Source: SG8-32-3 sp964514055
GTDB lineage: Archaea; Thermoproteota; Bathyarchaeia; Bathyarchaeales; Bathycorpusculaceae
Direction: 5' to 3'
DNA: 37,081 bases
Assembly (NCBI GenBank): GCA_964514055.1
Contig: CAZEPB010000016.1
Location: forward strand, 1 to 37,081
The notes under the pieces are model-generated. The model was not told where the DNA came from, did not search any database, and saw only the letters and a program-made list of their open reading frames with translations. The position numbers and the translations under genes are program-made. Below are positions 23,190 to 32,800 of the stretch, in pieces (positions within the stretch are counted from its first letter, which is position 1; each line of letters begins with the position of its first letter).

Positions 23190-23867
23190 TTAGGCTTGCA
23201 TCAGGAATTCTACACCCGGCACCTTCTTTTTCTCGTAGATTATATCCATAAGCTTGGAAAAGCCAGTTATCCAAATTAAATAGACGGCGCCGATTACAAG
23301 CCAAACGGGGAGAATCCGGTATGTCCACATTATGAGTGATGTGCCTGCGCTAACCAAGTCGAATAAGCCTACAAATGCTACGGTAGCAGTGCTTTTTGTT
23401 AAAGAACAGAATTCGTTGGTCCATGACGGAATGACTATTCGGTAAGCTTGCGGCAGAATCACATAGCGAAGCGTTTGAGCTCTTGACATTCCCGTTGACA
23501 GGCCTGCTGCCATCTGGTCATCCAATACAGTTTGCATTGCCCCTTTCATGTAGCCCTTCTGGTAAGCAGCACTGTTTAAACCAAAAACCAAGAAAGCCAA
23601 AAGAGCATGGTCTATCTGGACATTGAGTATGGCAGGCACTGTATACACCGCTAGGAACAGTTGAACAAAAAGCGGGCTTCCCCTGAAAAATTCGACGTAG
23701 ACTGCAATGGTCCCCTTTACGAGTTTTCCTCCATAAATATCTCCAATAGCCAGCAGTGTTCCAATTACCAAACCTAGAAAGACCCCGAACAAAGTGATCT
23801 CTACTGTTAAAGTCAATCCCTGCAGGATCCACGTGTAATATCTGGGTTCTACAAGCCAATCAAACAT
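23190..23867 (-). CDS. Polar amino-acid ABC transporter permease (HisM/GlnP family), second permease
   Basis: A 225-residue inner-membrane subunit. It has an N-terminal membrane helix with LTLTVEITLFGVFLGLVIGT, the family stretch EFFRGSPLFVQLFL, and the ATPase-coupling EAA loop (AAGLSTGMSRAQTLRYVILPQ) followed by RIVIPSWTNEFCSLTKST. About five transmembrane helices. It follows the ATPase gene by four bases. Because the operon contains a second, different permease, the channel is expected to be a heterodimer, as in HisQM. The substrate is probably a polar amino acid and cannot be named from the permease. Confidence 0.93.
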   Translation of the reverse strand: MFDWLVEPRYYTWILQGLTLTVEITLFGVFLGLVIGTLLAIGDIYGGKLVKGTIAVYVEFFRGSPLFVQLFLAVYTVPAILNVQIDHALLAFLVFGLNSAAYQKGYMKGAMQTVLDDQMAAGLSTGMSRAQTLRYVILPQAYRIVIPSWTNEFCSLTKSTATVAFVGLFDLVSAGTSLIMWTYRILPVWLVIGAVYLIWITGFSKLMDIIYEKKKVPGVEFLMQA

Positions 23868-23871
23868 TCAT

Positions 23872-24651
23872 TTATTCCCTTGTCGTTTGCTTTATGATTC
23901 TGTCCATGAACTTCTTTGCCCTGTCAGTGCTTGGCGCATTAAAGAACACTGAAGGAGACCCTGTTTCGATAATTTTGCCTTCATCATAGAATATCATTTC
24001 TTCCGCTACGTCGCGAGCGAACGGCATTTCATGGCTTACAATAAGCATGGTTGTGCCCTCTTTAGCTAAATCACGTAGCGTGTCTATGACTTCTCCTGTA
24101 AGCTCAGGGTCTAAAGCTGAGGTTGGTTCGTCAAGCAGTATAATGTCTGGGTTGCGGGCTAGGGCTCTGGCTATGCCCACTCTCTGCGCTTGGCCGCCAG
24201 ACATTTGAGCTGGATATTTATTAGCGCAATCAGTGACTTTCACTTCTGCCAGCGCAGCTAACGCCCGTTCACGCGCTTCTTCTTTGGGCAGTTTCAGCAC
24301 TCGCCTAAGCGCCAACTCCACGTTTCCCAGAGCCGTAAGATGGCGGAAAAGGTAGATGTGTTGGAAGACAAATCCAATTCTTGCACGGGCCTTGTTTAGG
24401 TCAACGCCGGGTTTTGTTAAACATTCGTCGCCGAGGTAGATTTCGCCTTTATCTGGGATGTCAAGCATAGCTAGGCAACGTAGAAACGTGCTTTTTCCTG
24501 AACCGCTTGGTCCAAAAATAAGTTTGATGTCGCCCTTTCGGATTTGCAGTGAAACATTTTTTACTGCTTCAACCAGTTTGACATCTGCTTTCTTGCTTTT
24601 TTTGCCGTAGGTTTTGTATACGTTTTTTGCTTCCATCACAATGTCAGTCAT
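23872..24651 (-). CDS. Polar amino-acid ABC transporter ATPase (GlnQ/HisP family)
   Basis: A 259-residue ATPase with all motifs: Walker A GPSGSGKST (about 46-54), Q-loop FVFQHIYLF, signature MSGGQAQRVGIARAL, Walker B ILLDEPTSALDPEL, and H-loop VSHEMPFA. The ARARIGFVFQH and SHEMPFARDVA segments mark the polar amino-acid uptake subfamily. The gene lies between two HisM-type permease genes and downstream of a solute-binding protein gene, all on the minus strand with gaps of 4-16 bases. It energises import by the two permeases. There is a small N-terminal Lys-rich insertion (YGKKSKKADVK) not usual in GlnQ. Confidence 0.95.
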   Translation of the reverse strand: MTDIVMEAKNVYKTYGKKSKKADVKLVEAVKNVSLQIRKGDIKLIFGPSGSGKSTFLRCLAMLDIPDKGEIYLGDECLTKPGVDLNKARARIGFVFQHIYLFRHLTALGNVELALRRVLKLPKEEARERALAALAEVKVTDCANKYPAQMSGGQAQRVGIARALARNPDIILLDEPTSALDPELTGEVIDTLRDLAKEGTTMLIVSHEMPFARDVAEEMIFYDEGKIIETGSPSVFFNAPSTDRAKKFMDRIIKQTTRE

Positions 24652-24656
24652 GTGTT

Positions 24657-25310
24657 TTACAATCCTATTTTCTTCTTTCTTCTATTTCCCCATCTATCCA
24701 GCCAGAAGGCAAGAGGGAATGTTAATGCAATATACAGGAGAGCGCCGAGAACAAACGGTGTAATTACGTCATTCGTCATGCTTTTTATCCGTATTGCTAG
24801 CGTCATTATTTCCGCCAATCCGCCGATAACATAGGCGTATGCTGAGTCCTTAATGAGCAGGGCGTATTCGCTTCCTAAACCTGGGGTGGAATAGGTGAAG
24901 ACTTGTGGAACCATGATGTGCCAAATTGCGCTCCACTTAGAGAGACCAACGGATTGACCAGCAATCATCTGTTCGTCTCCAACGCCGTGAATTGCTCCTC
25001 TATAAATCTGTGATTGGTTTGCTCCGCTTCTCAACCCTAAAACAAATGATGCCACAAAAAAGGCGTTGCCAAAGGGAAAGGGGAAAAACGGTCCTAAACC
25101 GAAATAGAACATTAACATTAAAACAATTTCAGGAACGCCTCGGAAAATTTTCTCGTAGGCGTCAACTACAAATCCGACTTCTTTTTCGTAAACTCGGATG
25201 AATGCAAGTGGTAAACCTATTGCAATGCCAGCGAAAAAAGAAATGATGGAGATGGAAAGAGTTAGCGGTACTCCTCCCAAGAGGTAGATTAGTTGTTGCC
25301 AGACATCCAA
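24657..25310 (-). CDS. Polar amino-acid ABC transporter permease (HisM/GlnP family), first permease; TTG start
   Basis: A 217-residue permease, five or so membrane helices. It contains GVPLTLSISIISFFAGIAIGLPL, the family stretch KIFRGVPEIVLMLMFYFG and an EAA loop (IAGQSVGLSKWSAIWHIMVPQVF), then GSEYALLIKDSAYAYVIG. It differs clearly from the second permease of the operon. The start is TTG (MDVWQQL), with CGTGA six bases upstream, and no ATG is available near the N-terminus. The gap to the solute-binding protein gene is 16 bases, so expression is coupled. Confidence 0.92.
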   Translation of the reverse strand: MDVWQQLIYLLGGVPLTLSISIISFFAGIAIGLPLAFIRVYEKEVGFVVDAYEKIFRGVPEIVLMLMFYFGLGPFFPFPFGNAFFVASFVLGLRSGANQSQIYRGAIHGVGDEQMIAGQSVGLSKWSAIWHIMVPQVFTYSTPGLGSEYALLIKDSAYAYVIGGLAEIMTLAIRIKSMTNDVITPFVLGALLYIALTFPLAFWLDRWGNRRKKKIGL

Positions 25311-25326
25311 TACTGATCACGTTGGT

Positions 25327-26160
25327 TTAATACGCATTCCAATCTGCTCTGAATTGTTCAATTGTTCCGTCAACGAGCATTTCTACTAATACGCCGTCCA
25401 TTTTGTCAAGAAGCGTTTGAGAGTTCTTACCGACGACGAATGCAACTGGGTAGTATGGGTGGCTATAGGCGACACTTGCTTGGATTCCATCAGATTGCCA
25501 GTCTTCGATCCAGTTGGTGGTGATTGGTGTTTCAGCGTATACTGCCTGTACAGTTGGGTTTGCGCTGACCAAGTCTAGGAATGGTGAATCCGAGTCATCC
25601 CATGTTGCAATGTCTACGCCTGCGTCTTGGAGTTCTTGTTGCTGGACGTTTCCTATTTGTACTCCGACCTTGATCCCTAAGGTTTTGAAGTCTGCAAGCG
25701 AGTTTACGGTGGTTATGCCTTTGGCGTCCTTGGTGCTATCTAGCATGATTACTTGTGCCTCTGTCGTGCTGTGGGGTACAGTAAAGGAAACCTGCTCTAA
25801 TCTTGTCGACGTTATCGAGAAGCCACTGACGCCCATGTCAAGCGTACCTTGTTGAACGGAAAGGATTATGTCTCCGAAAGATACATCATTCCATTCTATC
25901 GTTAGCCCTAGTCTCTTTGCACATTCGTTTGCTATGTCAACTTCGAAACCTACGATGTTTCCTTGGGCATCCGTCAGTTGGTAAGGTGGCCATGTTGGGT
26001 CTGTGCCGACACGGATAACTCCAGTCTCCTGAATGTGCGCCCAGACGGTATCTGCTGAGGAATCGCTCTGCGGTAAAAGGAATGGACCTGCCATTAAGCC
26101 TACAACAAAGCCTACAACGAGCATTATAACAACTAATCCTATTGTTATGATTTTTGCCAT
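25327..26160 (-). CDS. Extracellular solute-binding protein, family 3 (polar amino acids)
   Basis: The receptor of the importer, 277 residues from the chosen ATG. N-terminal membrane helix (MAKIITIGLVVIMLVVGFVV) acts as uncleaved anchor or signal; there is no lipobox Cys. The SBP_bac_3 fold follows: GVIRVGTDPTWPPYQLTD at the first strand, GFEVDIANECAKRLGL, DVSFGDIILSVQQGTLDMGVSG, and a conserved C-terminal helix. The ligand-binding Arg usually seen in TxxR is at STRLEQVSFTVPH. The frame extends seven codons upstream (MRAGEKK), but GGGGAG six bases before the inner ATG favours that start. Ligand specificity is unresolved. Confidence 0.93.
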   Translation of the reverse strand: MAKIITIGLVVIMLVVGFVVGLMAGPFLLPQSDSSADTVWAHIQETGVIRVGTDPTWPPYQLTDAQGNIVGFEVDIANECAKRLGLTIEWNDVSFGDIILSVQQGTLDMGVSGFSITSTRLEQVSFTVPHSTTEAQVIMLDSTKDAKGITTVNSLADFKTLGIKVGVQIGNVQQQELQDAGVDIATWDDSDSPFLDLVSANPTVQAVYAETPITTNWIEDWQSDGIQASVAYSHPYYPVAFVVGKNSQTLLDKMDGVLVEMLVDGTIEQFRADWNAY

Positions 26161-26213
26161 CTTTTTCTCCCCAGCCCTCATATTTCAAAGGTTTACGTAT
26201 TTAAGCTTAAGCA

Positions 26214-27170
26214 TCATTCAAGAAAACGCTTGATTTGTTGCTTTTTTGGTCCTAAACTGTTGTCTTTAACTGACACCAGCGCGATGGCGATTATGATGAA
26301 AAGGGCTCCGACGGTTGAGAACACGGTAACAGGCTCCTTTAGCACAATTACGGAGGCAACCACGGCCACCACTATCTCCGACAAGAGCAGGATAGTGGAG
26401 GTGGAAGCGGAGAGGTATTTGAGTCCCTCCAGCCAGAGGTAATAAGGTATAACCCAACAGACGATGGCTGTGTAAATGATTGCTGCCCACGCCCAGCCTG
26501 ACAAAGCAAAGAGGTCTGGTCCCGCAAGTGCCGTGAAAGGCGCGATTGAGAACATCGTGAAAAGAAGCACCCAAGTCATCCACTGGAACATGGCAGAAGT
26601 TGAGGACGTAATCAGTTTCTTGTTGTAAATCATGAACAGGGCCCAAGCAACGCCCGAGACAATAAGCATCAGGTCGGCGATTAGCTGTCCCTCAACCAGC
26701 GTTGAGAAATCCAGGTTAGTGCTAACAAACACTATGCCCGCCAACCCGAAAAGCACCCCTACAATTTTTTTTCTTGAATAGCTTTCACTAAGCAGTCTGG
26801 GGCTAAGGATTGCCACCCATATGGCGCTTAGGTTTATGAAAAGCGCAGCCTTAGCCACCGATGTGTAGCCCATCGCTGCGTACTGCAGCAGGTAGCCTGC
26901 GCCGTTTGCGACCCCCAAGAAGACCAGCAACTTTTTGTTCGTTATCTTGAACTGTAGTTTTCCCAAAAACAACATAACGACCATCAGCGTGACTGAGGAG
27001 ACCAAGAAGCGCCAGAAAACAAACGCGAACGGGTCGATGGTGCTTAGCCCGATTTTGATGATGAGAAAAGATGTACCCCACAAGACGCCTGCCAATATGG
27101 TGAAGAAGACGGCTTTTCCTTTTTTGCTTAACAGTGGGTTGGGCAACGGCTCGTCTCCTTGCCATTCCAA
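26214..27170 (-). CDS. EamA/DMT-family transporter, TTG start
   Basis: A 318-residue membrane protein with ten hydrophobic helices arranged as two five-helix EamA repeats. The first begins AVFFTILAGVLWGTSFLIIKIGL (about 20-42), with the RFLVSSVTLMVV helix after it; the second begins LMLIVSGVAWALFMIYNKKL at about 165. Such proteins move metabolites, often amino acids or nucleotide precursors, usually outward. The start is TTG with no ATG nearby and no binding site. A TATA-like CTTTATC about 20-25 bases upstream suggests a leaderless transcript. A palindrome-like site lies 70 bases upstream. Confidence 0.92.
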   Translation of the reverse strand: MEWQGDEPLPNPLLSKKGKAVFFTILAGVLWGTSFLIIKIGLSTIDPFAFVFWRFLVSSVTLMVVMLFLGKLQFKITNKKLLVFLGVANGAGYLLQYAAMGYTSVAKAALFINLSAIWVAILSPRLLSESYSRKKIVGVLFGLAGIVFVSTNLDFSTLVEGQLIADLMLIVSGVAWALFMIYNKKLITSSTSAMFQWMTWVLLFTMFSIAPFTALAGPDLFALSGWAWAAIIYTAIVCWVIPYYLWLEGLKYLSASTSTILLLSEIVVAVVASVIVLKEPVTVFSTVGALFIIIAIALVSVKDNSLGPKKQQIKRFLE

Positions 27171-27240
27171 TACACAGGCTACACCGATAAAGCATTTTTG
27201 CTCAGATTATCAGGGAAAAAGAGGGATTTGCGGCGATATC

Positions 27241-27258
27241 CATTAAACATGTTCAAAC
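27241..27258. promoter_or_regulatory. Imperfect copy of the AAACATGTT palindrome upstream of the EamA gene
   Basis: CATTAAACATGTTCAAAC matches the perfect palindrome at 23133-23150 at 15 of 18 positions and lies 70 bases before the EamA start, nearly the same distance as the first copy from its gene. Confidence 0.4.
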
Positions 27259-27325
27259 TTGATGACTTAGCGAACACAGCGGATTATTTACGCTGTTGAA
27301 GAGTTTACAAAGGGTCAAATTCGAT

Positions 27326-29143
27326 TCATGCGATTATGCCGTCTTCCAGAGTAATTTGTCTTTCTGCATAACCAGCGATGTCTTGCTCGTGTGTAATGAC
27401 GATGACTGTTGTTCTTGTTTCTTCATGGAATTTTTTAATTAGCTCCATTACTTGTTTTCCAGTTACCGAATCCAAGTCGCCAGTGGGTTCATCTGCAAAT
27501 AAGACTTTGGGTCTGTTCGTTAATGCTCGTGCTATAGCTACACGCTGCAATTGCCCTCCGCTCAGTTGGGCAGGATACTGTTTAGCCTGTTTGCTAATTC
27601 CAACTCCGCCAAGGAGCTTTTCTATTCTATTTTTCAAGTCTTTACTAAACCCTGCTAGATCCGCAGGTAGAGCTACGTTCTCCCGAGCATCAAAGTGTGG
27701 CAACAACGCATAACTTTGGAAGATAAACCCCATCTCTAACAATCTAACTCTTGATTTTTCTGAATCACCTAAGTGATGAAGATCTTTTCCTTTGAAAAAA
27801 ACAACTCCATAATCAGGGTTATCTAGCCCAGCGATGCAATTTAGAAGAGTGGTCTTTCCAGCTCCAGAATTGCCAACTATCGCCACAAATTCGCCGTCTC
27901 TTATATCAAGGTCTACTCCTCTGAGGGCGTAAACTGTGGTTTGTCCTAAACTGTAGTTCTTAACTAAGCCCCGAACTGAGATTATGTATTCAGCGGAAGT
28001 TTCGAAGGCTTGCTGATTTTGGAGGTTGAAAAGGCGGGATTGGAATGTGAAAAATGGGATATCTGAGCTAAAAAAGTCCAACCATAACTTCAAAATTTCT
28101 GCTTCAATGAACAAGTCTGAACTCAATTCAGCCATAGTTAGAAGAGCAAGTTTAAATTCCTCCGGCGAGTTGATGGTTTTCACCCCATTCTTTGTCTCAT
28201 CCAGATAATCTTTTAGTTTTACTTGGCACTCTTCCAGCTTCTCTTGAACCTCAATCAAAAGACTTTTGCCTTGATTTATTTCCCATGACATTTGTCTAAT
28301 TGCTGTCCGCAGTTCTTTGGACAGTTTTATGAAATCATGCTTCTTGAAGAAGGCTTTAGGCTCATTGAATAACTTGAAGATACTGAAGATGGTTTTATCC
28401 ATGTTTTGGAGTGAGCTAAGTTTTGCTGATAGGATCCGCAGGAACATTCCAAGCTTGGTTTGTATCTCAGAGTTGCTGCTTCTGTAATGCGTCCCTTGAA
28501 GACCTAACTTCAATCTCTCCAGCACTTTATTCATTTCTCGCAGGCGAAGCAATGTAGGCTCCAAGAAAATACAAAAGAAATTGAGAAATGCTAGCTTATC
28601 AACCATCGCTTCCAACTCAATATCTTGAGTGATGTCTGATACTTTGAAAACTTGAGTTGGCCATCCTGAAAGGTAGAACTGGACTTTCTGCTCTTCATTT
28701 AAGTTCCAAAGAGCCGTCATGCTACTGACCTGAAGGTCACAAAATTTGGTTGGTAACTCTGAAATTTGTTTTTTCAGTCGAAGGTCGAAGACTTTTTGAA
28801 GCTTGGGGTCTATCTCCTTCAGGAAGTTTTTAACGATCTGCGATGTTTCCTTCAGTTCCCTGTTGACTTTTAGGTCTTTTTGGAGTCTTGCTTTGTTTTT
28901 AATGTAGTATTCCTGAAGGTGAAAAAGGAGTTTTTCTTGGGTTTTCTCTATTGTCTTTGGGTCAAACGGTTTTTCTATGGGTTTGTCTGCAGCTAAAAAG
29001 ATGAAGGCGTTGTGTTCCTTAAAATTCACATTTGATTTAGGCGTTTTAAGGAGTTTTTTCAAGTCTTTCAGCAGTTTTTTTGATAATTTGGAGTTTTCTG
29101 AAGGAACAGATTTGTCTATTAGAGCAGAAAAATAGGCTTTCAT
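27326..29143 (-). CDS. LolD/MacB-type ABC ATPase with a long N-terminal helical domain
   Basis: A 605-residue fusion. The C-terminal 220 residues are a complete MacB/LolD-family ATPase: Walker A GNSGAGKTT at 424-432, Q-loop FIFQSYAL, signature LSGGQ at 527-531, Walker B VLFADEP at 547-553 with GDLDS, and H585. The first 385 residues are charged, Leu/Lys-rich and almost wholly helical, without membrane helices; I recognise no domain there (for example HLQEYYIKNKARLQKDLKV and KSLLIEVQEKLEECQVKLKD, likely coiled coil). The domain would face the cytoplasm. The start overlaps the stop of the preceding ATPase gene (ATGA). It is the last gene of the PadR-permease-ATPase cluster. Its role could be regulation or coupling to a partner. 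Confidence 0.9.
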   Translation of the reverse strand: MKAYFSALIDKSVPSENSKLSKKLLKDLKKLLKTPKSNVNFKEHNAFIFLAADKPIEKPFDPKTIEKTQEKLLFHLQEYYIKNKARLQKDLKVNRELKETSQIVKNFLKEIDPKLQKVFDLRLKKQISELPTKFCDLQVSSMTALWNLNEEQKVQFYLSGWPTQVFKVSDITQDIELEAMVDKLAFLNFFCIFLEPTLLRLREMNKVLERLKLGLQGTHYRSSNSEIQTKLGMFLRILSAKLSSLQNMDKTIFSIFKLFNEPKAFFKKHDFIKLSKELRTAIRQMSWEINQGKSLLIEVQEKLEECQVKLKDYLDETKNGVKTINSPEEFKLALLTMAELSSDLFIEAEILKLWLDFFSSDIPFFTFQSRLFNLQNQQAFETSAEYIISVRGLVKNYSLGQTTVYALRGVDLDIRDGEFVAIVGNSGAGKTTLLNCIAGLDNPDYGVVFFKGKDLHHLGDSEKSRVRLLEMGFIFQSYALLPHFDARENVALPADLAGFSKDLKNRIEKLLGGVGISKQAKQYPAQLSGGQLQRVAIARALTNRPKVLFADEPTGDLDSVTGKQVMELIKKFHEETRTTVIVITHEQDIAGYAERQITLEDGIIA

Positions 29144-29892
29144 CGTTTTTGCTTCTCCTTGATTGAATGATTATTTTCCATCCCTGAGATTTTGCCGTCT
29201 TCCATGTGAACTATGTAATCGCATTTTTCTGCAATCCATCGGTTGTGAGTCACTAGAATTAGAGTTTGGTGATTGATTCTATTTATTCGCCGGAAAAGGT
29301 CCATGACTTCAGAACTGGTTGAAGAGTCCAAGTCACCTGTGGGTTCATCTCCCAAAATTATGGCGGGCTGATTAATTAGAGCTCGAGCTACAGCAACTCT
29401 TTGCTGTTGACCACCGGAAAGTTCTGTGGGTAGATGATAAAGTCGGTCTCCCATTCCTAATTCGCGTAGCATCATTTTTGCTTGTTCTCTAGCTAGTCCA
29501 GAGTTTAATCCTCTTAGTAGTAATGGAGTTTCCACATTTTCCACAGCGGTCAAAAACGGAAAAAGATTGAATAACTGAAATATGAAACCTATTTTATCTC
29601 TGCGAAAGGCTGTCTTCTGTCCATCTGATAAAGTTAACGTGTCTACTCCATCGATTATTATTTCTCCTGCCGAACGGCGATCCAAGCTACCTATCATATT
29701 GAGTAGTGTGGTTTTTCCACACCCTGAAGACCCCATAATCGCCATCATGTCTCCTCTTCTAACAGTTAAGTCCACGCCTCTCAGGGCGTGGACCTCGTTT
29801 GATTTGCCCTCGTTGTAACGTTTATGCAAATCTGAGATTTTGAGAATCGTGTCTCGCGAATCGTTGGCTTTCTCGTTATTAGTTTTTTTCAT
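29140..29892 (-). CDS. LolD/MacB-type ABC transporter ATPase
   Basis: A 250-residue ATPase of the lipoprotein-release/macrolide-export family. Walker A GSSGCGKTT, Q-loop FIFQLFNLFPFL, signature LSGGQQQRVAVARAL, Walker B IILGDEPTGDLDS and H-loop VTHNRW are all intact. Note G rather than A/L before DEP in Walker B. The frame is open 39 codons upstream, but that part lies inside the permease gene and reads unlike an ATPase. The ATG at 29892 overlaps the permease stop (ATGA) and is preferred. The partners are the tandem FtsX permease upstream and, probably, the fused ATPase downstream. Confidence 0.95.
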   Translation of the reverse strand: MKKTNNEKANDSRDTILKISDLHKRYNEGKSNEVHALRGVDLTVRRGDMMAIMGSSGCGKTTLLNMIGSLDRRSAGEIIIDGVDTLTLSDGQKTAFRRDKIGFIFQLFNLFPFLTAVENVETPLLLRGLNSGLAREQAKMMLRELGMGDRLYHLPTELSGGQQQRVAVARALINQPAIILGDEPTGDLDSSTSSEVMDLFRRINRINHQTLILVTHNRWIAEKCDYIVHMEDGKISGMENNHSIKEKQKR

Positions 29893-32800
29893 CCTACATA
29901 CCTCAAAGCTTCTGCGGGAGGAATTCTTGAAGCTGCAAACGCGGGGAGTGAACCTGACCCTAAGGCTATAAGCACAATAATGGAGAGGTACAACCCAATT
30001 TCTCCCCAAGGAATCACTAGTGCTACACCTTGCATGTTTGCAAAACCCAAGCTCACGAGCAAACCGTTAACAACCCCAATAATTAATCCGATTACCCCAA
30101 GTACCACCAGTTCAAGAAGAACCGACAGAATCACCTGTCTTCTAGGAAATCCTATGGCTCTCATCATCCCAATCTCCCGTTTTCTTTCGGAAACATTTCG
30201 AACTGAGATTACGCCCATGCCTACGGCTCCTATTACGAGGCCGAAGGTAACGTATATTTGGAGGAAAGATGCTATCCGGTCTGTCATCTCCAAGGTGGAC
30301 TCGATTCTAGAATAGGTTAGAGTAGAATTTGCAACAAAGAAGTTGTCAGCTGCCAGAAGGCGGTATCCCTTGTCGTTTGTATTTGTAAATGTTTCAATTG
30401 CTTGAGCTATATCCTCAAGTTGAGGGTCATCAATTGGGAGACTGGTTTTAATCAGATAAGAGTCATACTGGTCTTTTCCGCGGGACGTTAAGGTTTGACC
30501 GTTAGCTTCACCGAGAAAATCTGTTTGATTTGTCCATTGTTCTGGCAAATACACGGTTCCCAAAATTCCACTAAAATCGTTTTCTCCTCCAAAGCTTAAC
30601 CCTGTTGCCAAAGGGAAACCTCCGCCGCGTTGGCTGTCGAGACTTCCTCCAATTGTAAACGCTTGGTAATTGGGGAATCCGTTGGATGAAGTGTTCGTGG
30701 GTATCCAGATTTGAAGTCCTACAGGCAGCAGAAATGAGTCTGTGAAGACTATCGGGTTTTCAATAGTGTTGCCTTCATAATCCTTTAGAGGTTCGACTCC
30801 TTCAAGAGCATCTTCACCTGAACTTCCTAAGTCTCCAAACTCAAGTTCAGAAAGCTCAGTTTCTCCAGAGAATATGGATAGTAGATCAGATGTAACATTA
30901 TAGGCTGCCATCTTGTATTGGGGGTCGAAGAATTGATCCCAACCTTTCTTAGATAGTTCTAGTAGTTCGTCATCGGAGAGGTCTGAAACAAAAGACTCAC
31001 GTGTACCGTCAGGGAAACCCTCTAAGTAAAAGGCATAACGCCAGTCAGGGTCTGAATAGTCTGAGGCATTACCTCGGATTTGCTCTGACTTAAACTCGCC
31101 CATTCCGATCGGAAGCAAATCGGTTGTATAGTCAAACTCAGAGGAACTGGGGTCTTTCAAAGCTATGAACTTTGTAAAATCTTGGTTAGGTTGAAAAGTT
31201 TTGAAGCCAATTACGTCTGTTATGCGGTCATCAATCTTGTAAAGCTCGTCGGAATAAGATGTACCAGAAATATTTGCCTCAGGCTTGCTTAGAAAGACCG
31301 CAAAATCTACGCCTTGAGAGTCTTCTTCAATTTGAGTTGCAGTTCCCAAGCTTGTGGGAATTAAGGCAGCCACGAGGACATTAAGAGTTAATATGACCGC
31401 AAAAATGGCGAAGGTTAGAGTGGAACGGGTGATATGTGACGATATTAATGATGGTGATATTTGCCCAACGCCCTTTAAACCCCGCAGGTTTATCAATACA
31501 TTTCGTAAACCCCGCATCAGAATGGGTAGATTGAGGGCAACGAACAATATGGATCCAATAATTATTTCAATAATTCCCAGAACTAAGATTTCGATGGATA
31601 ATCCGGTGATGTCTGTTACCCAGTTGCCCATGGCTACAACAAACAGGATTGAGGGAATTGCCCAGAGAGTCACCGCGGTTATGTTGAAGGCTTTTACTCT
31701 ATCTATGAACCGCGAGAGGACGAAACCTAGGCCTCCCGTGAATAAGCCAAATCCTATCATGAGAATTCTCCATTCTTCTAGGCTGTCCCATCCTTCGCTG
31801 CTCCAAAAAACTTGATAAGTTTCATCAAATACTCCGTTGTATAGAAGAATGATAATGCCAGCTATGATCATCAGAACACCGAGGGCTGCCAGGTTCCTAC
31901 TGGATTTTGCTGTGAATTTCATTTTTATTCCCCGAAGTGCTTCTACAATGTTAACTCGAGAAGCTCTTAAAGCTGGAAGAATCCCGGTTACTATGCTTAG
32001 AACTACACCTATAATGACTGATAAAACGACTGTTCCCTGAGAAATTACTGGTTGAACACTTAGCTCACCAGTTCCAAACAAGCCTATTAAATACAAAGCT
32101 ACTGCTTGACCAAAAGCTAACCCTCCAATCAGCCCTAGAATTCCTCCAATTATTCCTTGAAACAAGTTTTCGATAATTATAGACTGGAAAATTCCCCTTC
32201 GATTAGCACCTACGGCACGTAAAACCCCTGTTTGAAATTCCCGGTCTTCCACACTCATAAGCTGAATATTAGTGATCAGCAAAACACCAGTTAACGTGAT
32301 AAGAAAACCCAATGAGGTCAAAATTGTGCTCATTAGTGTGATGAAGAATTCTGCAATATCAATAAAATCCAGTCGAGCGGAAGTGACCTGATAGATTTTT
32401 TGGGTTTCGCCTGTTTGGGAATCTACCTCTTCGGGAATTGCATTTTCTAGTAATTCTACTTTATTTTTGAGGTAATCTTCATCTATTTCTCGGACAAAAT
32501 GGTCTGCTTTGTAGGTCACCAAAAAAGCACTAATTATATCTGTTTCCCGGTTAGGGTCCTGTAAACTAATCCATTTCTGCAAATGCTCTAACTTGAATAC
32601 CGCTCCTGGATATTGGGAGCCAATTCCTGGACGGTTAGAATCGAAGATACCAACTACTTGCAACTCTACTTTCGAGATCTCAGAGGCAAATTTGATTATG
32701 GGTAATCGGGAGGAACCGTTTAGATTTGGTGTCTCGAAGGCAATCTCGGTTACGTTTATGCTGGCTCGGGTTCCATTTAAACTCACAAGTGTCATGAAGG

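Noticed and set aside
29893..30009. N-terminal 39-codon extension of the MacB-type ATPase frame
   Set aside because: It lies inside the permease gene and reads unlike an ATPase; the ATG at 29892 overlaps the permease stop in the usual coupled way.
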